Assembly: GCA_020073545.1 (NCBI GenBank)
Contig: JAIQEZ010000003.1
Span: forward strand, 29,579 to 93,578
DNA: 64,000 bases
Direction of reading: 5' to 3'
DNA from: Terriglobia bacterium
GTDB lineage: Bacteria; Acidobacteriota; Terriglobia; UBA7540
Below the pieces are notes generated by a model. The model saw only the letters and a list, made by a program, of their open reading frames with translations. It ran no database searches and was not told the DNA's origin. The translations under genes were made by a program, and so were the position numbers. Below, piece after piece: positions 59,736 through 64,000 of this stretch (the first letter of the stretch is position 1; every line of letters begins with the position of its first letter).

Positions 59736-62335
59736 TGGACCCCCGCAACCGCCGACGCGCTCGCAATCTTTCGGTCGCCCTGCTCCTTTTGGGACTGGCG
59801 GCGTGGATCGTCCCCTCCTACTTCAGCGCGGAGCGTTATCGCCGCCGCCTGGAGGCGGGGCTCGAGCGGGCGTTGCATCGGCCCGTCAAGTTTGGGGGGT
59901 TGTCCCTCCGACTGCTGCCGCGCCCGGGGTTTTCCATTGAAAATGCCGAGGTCGAGGAGGATCCCGATTTCGGTTCCGAGCCTTTTGCGCGTGTGGACCG
60001 CATTGAATGTGACCTCCGCTGGCAAAGCCTCTGGCGCTCGCGCATGGAATTTGCGAGCCTCCGCCTGAACCGTCCCAGCTTCAACCTGGTTTTGAACCCT
60101 CAAGGGGAATGGAATGTGGAGAAGCTGCTGATGCAAAGCGGCCTCGCGGCGCCAGCCGGCACGGCCACCGGCGTTAAAAACCCCGCCGCAGGAGAGCGAC
60201 TAGCCTTGGAGGTCGAGAACGCGCGCATTAATTTCAAGGTCGGCGCCAACAAGAAGCCTTTTGCGCTGACGGACGTCCGGGCGCGGCTGGAGGTCGATCC
60301 CGCCGAACGCCGGGTGCAGTTCCGGGTCGCTGCCAGTCCGGTTCGCTTGGACCTCCCGGTTCCGACGCCCGGTCCCGTGGAGGCAGAGGGCTCGTGGGCG
60401 CCCGGCCGGGATCTGAGCGGGCCGATCGAGGCCACACTGCGCACGCGGGGAGCCTTGCTCTACGATTGGATCCCCATTATCACCGGACGCAATCCCGAGT
60501 TGTACGGTGTGCTGGATTCCGATGTCCGGCTCAGCGGTTCCTTGCCCAACCTGACCGTGGAGGGAGCATTTCGCCTCACGCAGCTCCACCGCTGGGAGGG
60601 ACTCCCGCCGTCTGAGCCGATGCCCTGGACCATCCGGTTTCGCGGCCAATTCCTGCGCCAGCGCGAGCGTGAGCGCGTGGTTGTGGAAAGCCTGGAAGCC
60701 TCCTTTGCCGATTCGCACCTGCACCTTTCCGGCTCGGTCGACAATCTCCGCGCCGCACCGCAGCTAGACCTGGTCGTGGCGCTGGAACGTTCGCGCCTGG
60801 AGGACGTACTGGCCGTAGTCCGGCGCGTGTGGCCGAACGCCGGGGCGTGGAGCCTGAGGGGCAGGGTCGATGGGATGCTCACCATCCAGGGTCCCTGGGC
60901 GCGGAGAAAATACGGCGGTTTTGTGGGAGCGCGAGGGGTCAGCCTGGCCACGGCCTCCGGTTCGTTTCCTCTTTCGGAGCTCGCCGTCCACATCAACAAC
61001 CGCGGCGCGCGCCTCGCACCGGTTCAAGTGACGCTGGCTCCGCGCGTGGCGCTGGTGGCCGAAGGGGTCCTTGAGCGCTCCAACCCCGCGCCTCGCTTTG
61101 ACCTACAACTCTCTGCGAAAGGTGTGCCCCTGCACGACGCGCTGGCCTTTGGGCGCGGCCTGGGGATGCGCGCTTTTCAAGGCCTTGACGCCACCGGCTC
61201 CGCAACGGCCACCATGCATTTTGCCGGTTCAGCCTGGCCTCCGGCGCGCCCGGTTTTGACCGCTCGCGCGGAGTTACGGGCCGTCCGGCTGCTGATTCCC
61301 GGCCTGACCGAGCCACTCAATCTGCCCCGCGCCAGCTTGCACATCCAGGGAGACGAAATCAGGGCAGATCCGGTGGTCGCCGTCCTGGGGACAAGTGTGT
61401 TCAACGCGAAATTGGTGCATCGCGGTGTCTGGCGCAATCCTTGGCAGTTTGAGCTTCGCGCGAATGCCTTGAGCCTGGAGCAAGGGGCTCTCTGGTTCGA
61501 CGCGCTGGGTCGCCGCCGGCCTCTGCCGCTCCTGGAACGCCTGCCCGGCCTGGCCTCCTTCACGGCGCGACGCAGCGCAGCCTCCCAATTATTCGGAAGC
61601 CTGAACGCCGAGGGACGATTCACGACTCCCAGCGTAAGCTACCGGGGTGTTACCCTGAAGGATTTTCAGGGTACCTTCGAAGTCGCCGGCCGCACGATCC
61701 GCATGAAGACCGCCAGATTCCGCGCGGTCGGCGGTCACGGCGAGGCTGGCGGAGTGGTCGATTTCTCCAGCGCGCCGGCACTCCTTTCCGCGAACCTCTC
61801 GTTGACGGGCTTTCCCGTTCAGGCTCTGACTCCCCGCTTGCCCGTCGCCCTCCACGGCGCGCGCGGTTCGGTGAATGCGACCGGGCACTTCGAGACGCGC
61901 GGCTTGGGTCGCGAGGAGTTGGCTGAAAACCTGGCGGGAGAAGTGACCCTGCGCTTCAAGGATCTTTCCTTCGGTGATTTCGATCCCCTGGAAGTATTGG
62001 CGCGGCAGGCGCGCTGGGGGACACTCGAGTCCGTGCACAGCCCGGTGGCGGTCCGTTCGGCGGCGATGTCCTTGGAGATCCGCAATCGCCGCGTGACACT
62101 GAAAAGCGCCCCACTGGATTTAAGCGGTGCTGCGCTCCAGTTGAACGGCACGTACGCTCTGGGCGGAACCCTCAGCTTGGCTGTGCGCGCCGACCTGCAG
62201 CACCTCCGGCGCCGCTGGCTGGCAAGCGAGAATGAATTCAAACCCAGCGCTCGCTACGCGGACGTGCATTTGGCAGGGCCGCTTGATAAGCTAGTGGTGA
62301 TTCCTCAGGTGGAAGTTACGCGCGCCCGCGAATAG
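59735..62335 (+). CDS. AsmA-family protein
   Basis: N-terminal TM, LGLSLRLLPRPGFSIENAEVEEDPDFGSEPFARVDRIECDL, repeated AsmA-like beta segments. Confidence 0.85.
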   Translation: MDPRNRRRARNLSVALLLLGLAAWIVPSYFSAERYRRRLEAGLERALHRPVKFGGLSLRLLPRPGFSIENAEVEEDPDFGSEPFARVDRIECDLRWQSLWRSRMEFASLRLNRPSFNLVLNPQGEWNVEKLLMQSGLAAPAGTATGVKNPAAGERLALEVENARINFKVGANKKPFALTDVRARLEVDPAERRVQFRVAASPVRLDLPVPTPGPVEAEGSWAPGRDLSGPIEATLRTRGALLYDWIPIITGRNPELYGVLDSDVRLSGSLPNLTVEGAFRLTQLHRWEGLPPSEPMPWTIRFRGQFLRQRERERVVVESLEASFADSHLHLSGSVDNLRAAPQLDLVVALERSRLEDVLAVVRRVWPNAGAWSLRGRVDGMLTIQGPWARRKYGGFVGARGVSLATASGSFPLSELAVHINNRGARLAPVQVTLAPRVALVAEGVLERSNPAPRFDLQLSAKGVPLHDALAFGRGLGMRAFQGLDATGSATATMHFAGSAWPPARPVLTARAELRAVRLLIPGLTEPLNLPRASLHIQGDEIRADPVVAVLGTSVFNAKLVHRGVWRNPWQFELRANALSLEQGALWFDALGRRRPLPLLERLPGLASFTARRSAASQLFGSLNAEGRFTTPSVSYRGVTLKDFQGTFEVAGRTIRMKTARFRAVGGHGEAGGVVDFSSAPALLSANLSLTGFPVQALTPRLPVALHGARGSVNATGHFETRGLGREELAENLAGEVTLRFKDLSFGDFDPLEVLARQARWGTLESVHSPVAVRSAAMSLEIRNRRVTLKSAPLDLSGAALQLNGTYALGGTLSLAVRADLQHLRRRWLASENEFKPSARYADVHLAGPLDKLVVIPQVEVTRARE

Positions 62336-62375
62336 TCGGGCAAGGACGCACGCCCTGCGCCCACGAGGGACGAAT

Positions 62376-63074
62376 TTGAGAAAAAAGAAGATCGTGACGG
62401 TTTCAGTGGAAAGGGGCCGTCGCCAGGCGAAGGTCCTGACGCCTGCCGCTCGGGCCCTCACGGCGGCCTCTCTGGCGTCGTTCCTATTCGTGCTCGGTGG
62501 GTCTCTCGAAGGCAGAAGCGCTGCGGGGTCGGATGCAACGCAAGCCGCCGCGCAGGCGCTGGAAGCGAAGCTGCGAACCCTGCAAACAGTGGACGCGCGG
62601 CCTGCCAAGTCCTACCCGCCGATTGTGATCACTGAGAACGAGGCGAACTCCTATCTGACCGTTCACGGCGGGGAATTCCTACCGGCCGGCGTGCACGGTC
62701 CCGGAGTGCGCATCCAGCCGGAGCACGTGAGGGGCTTCGCCGACGTGGATTTCAGCGAATTCAGCCGCATTTACAGCAATCCCCAGGACTGGGGTCCGAA
62801 GGTCCTGGCGGCGATGTTCAAAGGAACGCAGCGGGTGACCGCCACGGGCAAACTTCAATCCGAAAATGGGCAAGCCAAGGTCCAGATCGAGAGCGTGACG
62901 GTGGGATCAATGGCCGTGCCGAGTTGGCTGGTGGATTTCGTGCTCGAAAATTACTTGCAGCCCCGCTACAAGTTCGATCTGAGCAAACCCATTCCGCTCC
63001 CTGACCACGTCACGCAGATTGTCTTGGGCTCCGGCCAGGCTTTCTTTTTGCGCAGCCCCCATAAGACCCAGTGA
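62376..63074 (+). CDS. Secreted hypothetical protein
   Basis: Basic N-terminus plus hydrophobic segment, VITENEANSYLTVHGGEFLPAGVHGPGVRI; gene order after the asmA-like gene. Confidence 0.7.
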   Translation: MRKKKIVTVSVERGRRQAKVLTPAARALTAASLASFLFVLGGSLEGRSAAGSDATQAAAQALEAKLRTLQTVDARPAKSYPPIVITENEANSYLTVHGGEFLPAGVHGPGVRIQPEHVRGFADVDFSEFSRIYSNPQDWGPKVLAAMFKGTQRVTATGKLQSENGQAKVQIESVTVGSMAVPSWLVDFVLENYLQPRYKFDLSKPIPLPDHVTQIVLGSGQAFFLRSPHKTQ

Positions 63075-63272
63075 AGCGGCTTTCGCGCCGGTGAGACAAC
63101 TGGCTGACCGGCGTGCCCCCCGCAGTGTCGGCGCTCTTGCCGCATTCCAATCCCTCAGTGCCGCGACCGATTTCCCTGGAGCACCCTCACAGTGTTTTGC
63201 TAGTCTTAACTTGCACGGGCTTTACGGTTTTTTCCTGCAATGATTGGAGGTGAGTAAGAGGGACTGCGCGCG

Positions 63273-64000
63273 ATGCAGCATTCAGGGCAACTTCTTCTGG
63301 AACTGTTCGTGATGTTCGCCGCCGGCAAACTGCTCGCGGAGGTCTTCGAACGGCTGCGCCAGCCCGGGGTGGCGGGCGAGTTGCTCGCCGGTGTACTACT
63401 CGGTCCTTCCCTACTGGCGATCATACATCCGAGCGACTTAACTCGCGGCCTGGCGGAGATCGGCGCCATCTTTCTGCTCTTCACGGTTGGCTTGGAGATG
63501 AAACCGCGTGATCTCCTGACGGTCGGCTGGACTGCGGTGTTGGTCGCGATACTCGGAGTAATGCTTCCGTTTCTTGCGGGATTTGCTTACATGCGTGGCA
63601 CGAGCAACTCCATGGTGGAATCCATTTTTGTGGGCGCGGCGATGGTAGCCACCAGCGTGGGCATCACGGCGCGGGTCTTGGCGGACGCGGGCTTCCTCTC
63701 GACGCGCATGGCGCGCGTGATCCTCGGAGCGGCGGTGCTGGACGATATTCTGGGAATGATCGTGCTCGCGGTTGTGAGCAGCATTTCCACCGGCAAGATT
63801 AACTATGTGTCGCTGGGCGTGGTGACGGTCGAAGCCATCGGCTTTTCGCTTCTGGTGATTTTCTTTGGCTCGCGCCTGGTGGGCCGCATGCGGCCCGCTG
63901 TGGCGCGGCTGCGGGCCCAGAACTCCGCTTTCATCCTTTCGGTGATCCTGTGTCTCGGCCTCTCGCTCGCTTCGGCTTACATCGGCATGGCGGCGATTAT
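63273..64000 (+). CDS. CPA2-family cation:proton antiporter (partial, truncated by window end)
   Basis: Translated by hand from 63273: MQHSGQLLLELFVMFAAGKLLAEVFERLRQPGVAGELLAGVLLGPSLL...IGAIFLLFTVGLEMKPRDL...GAAVLDDILGMIVLA. Confidence 0.9.
   Translation, partial: MQHSGQLLLELFVMFAAGKLLAEVFERLRQPGVAGELLAGVLLGPSLLAIIHPSDLTRGLAEIGAIFLLFTVGLEMKPRDLLTVGWTAVLVAILGVMLPFLAGFAYMRGTSNSMVESIFVGAAMVATSVGITARVLADAGFLSTRMARVILGAAVLDDILGMIVLAVVSSISTGKINYVSLGVVTVEAIGFSLLVIFFGSRLVGRMRPAVARLRAQNSAFILSVILCLGLSLASAYIGMAAI

Overview
This is a GC-rich, gene-dense chromosomal window. Several traits are typical of Acidobacteriota: paired VWFA-related Acidobacterial-type proteins, Oar-like TonB-dependent receptors with carboxypeptidase-regulatory domains, DUF507 paralogs, and many short intergenic palindromes. 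I annotate about 40 CDS, four intact tRNAs (Asp-GTC, Val-TAC, Pro-TGG, Ala-GGC), one tRNA-like remnant and one incomplete CDS at the right edge. There is no rRNA, CRISPR array, prophage or transposase. Main modules: an HME-RND efflux operon with a porin-like protein; a bshB1 locus with a disrupted glutaredoxin-like gene; a frameshifted tryptophanase; a TgpA-like transglutaminase and mutY; UbiD; a GSA-aminomutase-like aminotransferase; a tandem kinase-pseudokinase; alaS, a GxxExxY cassette, recX and pilT; ilvE; an ArsR/AHSA1 pair; a beta-lactamase/alpha-beta hydrolase fusion; a CpxRA-like two-component system beside two TonB-dependent receptors; an ECF sigma/anti-sigma pair; and rnc, lepB, asmA-like and a CPA2 antiporter. 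The observations most worth follow-up are: (1) a 119-bp leader about 95% identical at two loci, carrying a CpxR-like GTAAA-N6-GTAAA box and linking the two-component genes with both receptors; (2) one polypeptide with an intact Ser/Thr kinase followed by a predicted pseudokinase; (3) a GxxExxY gene inside a TTAACACAGAG repeat cassette with a remnant of a second copy; (4) several palindromic REP/MITE-like families, some disrupting a gene or supplying stop codons; (5) an anti-sigma factor with a TonB-C-like periplasmic end. No database search was run, so family calls come from motif recognition.
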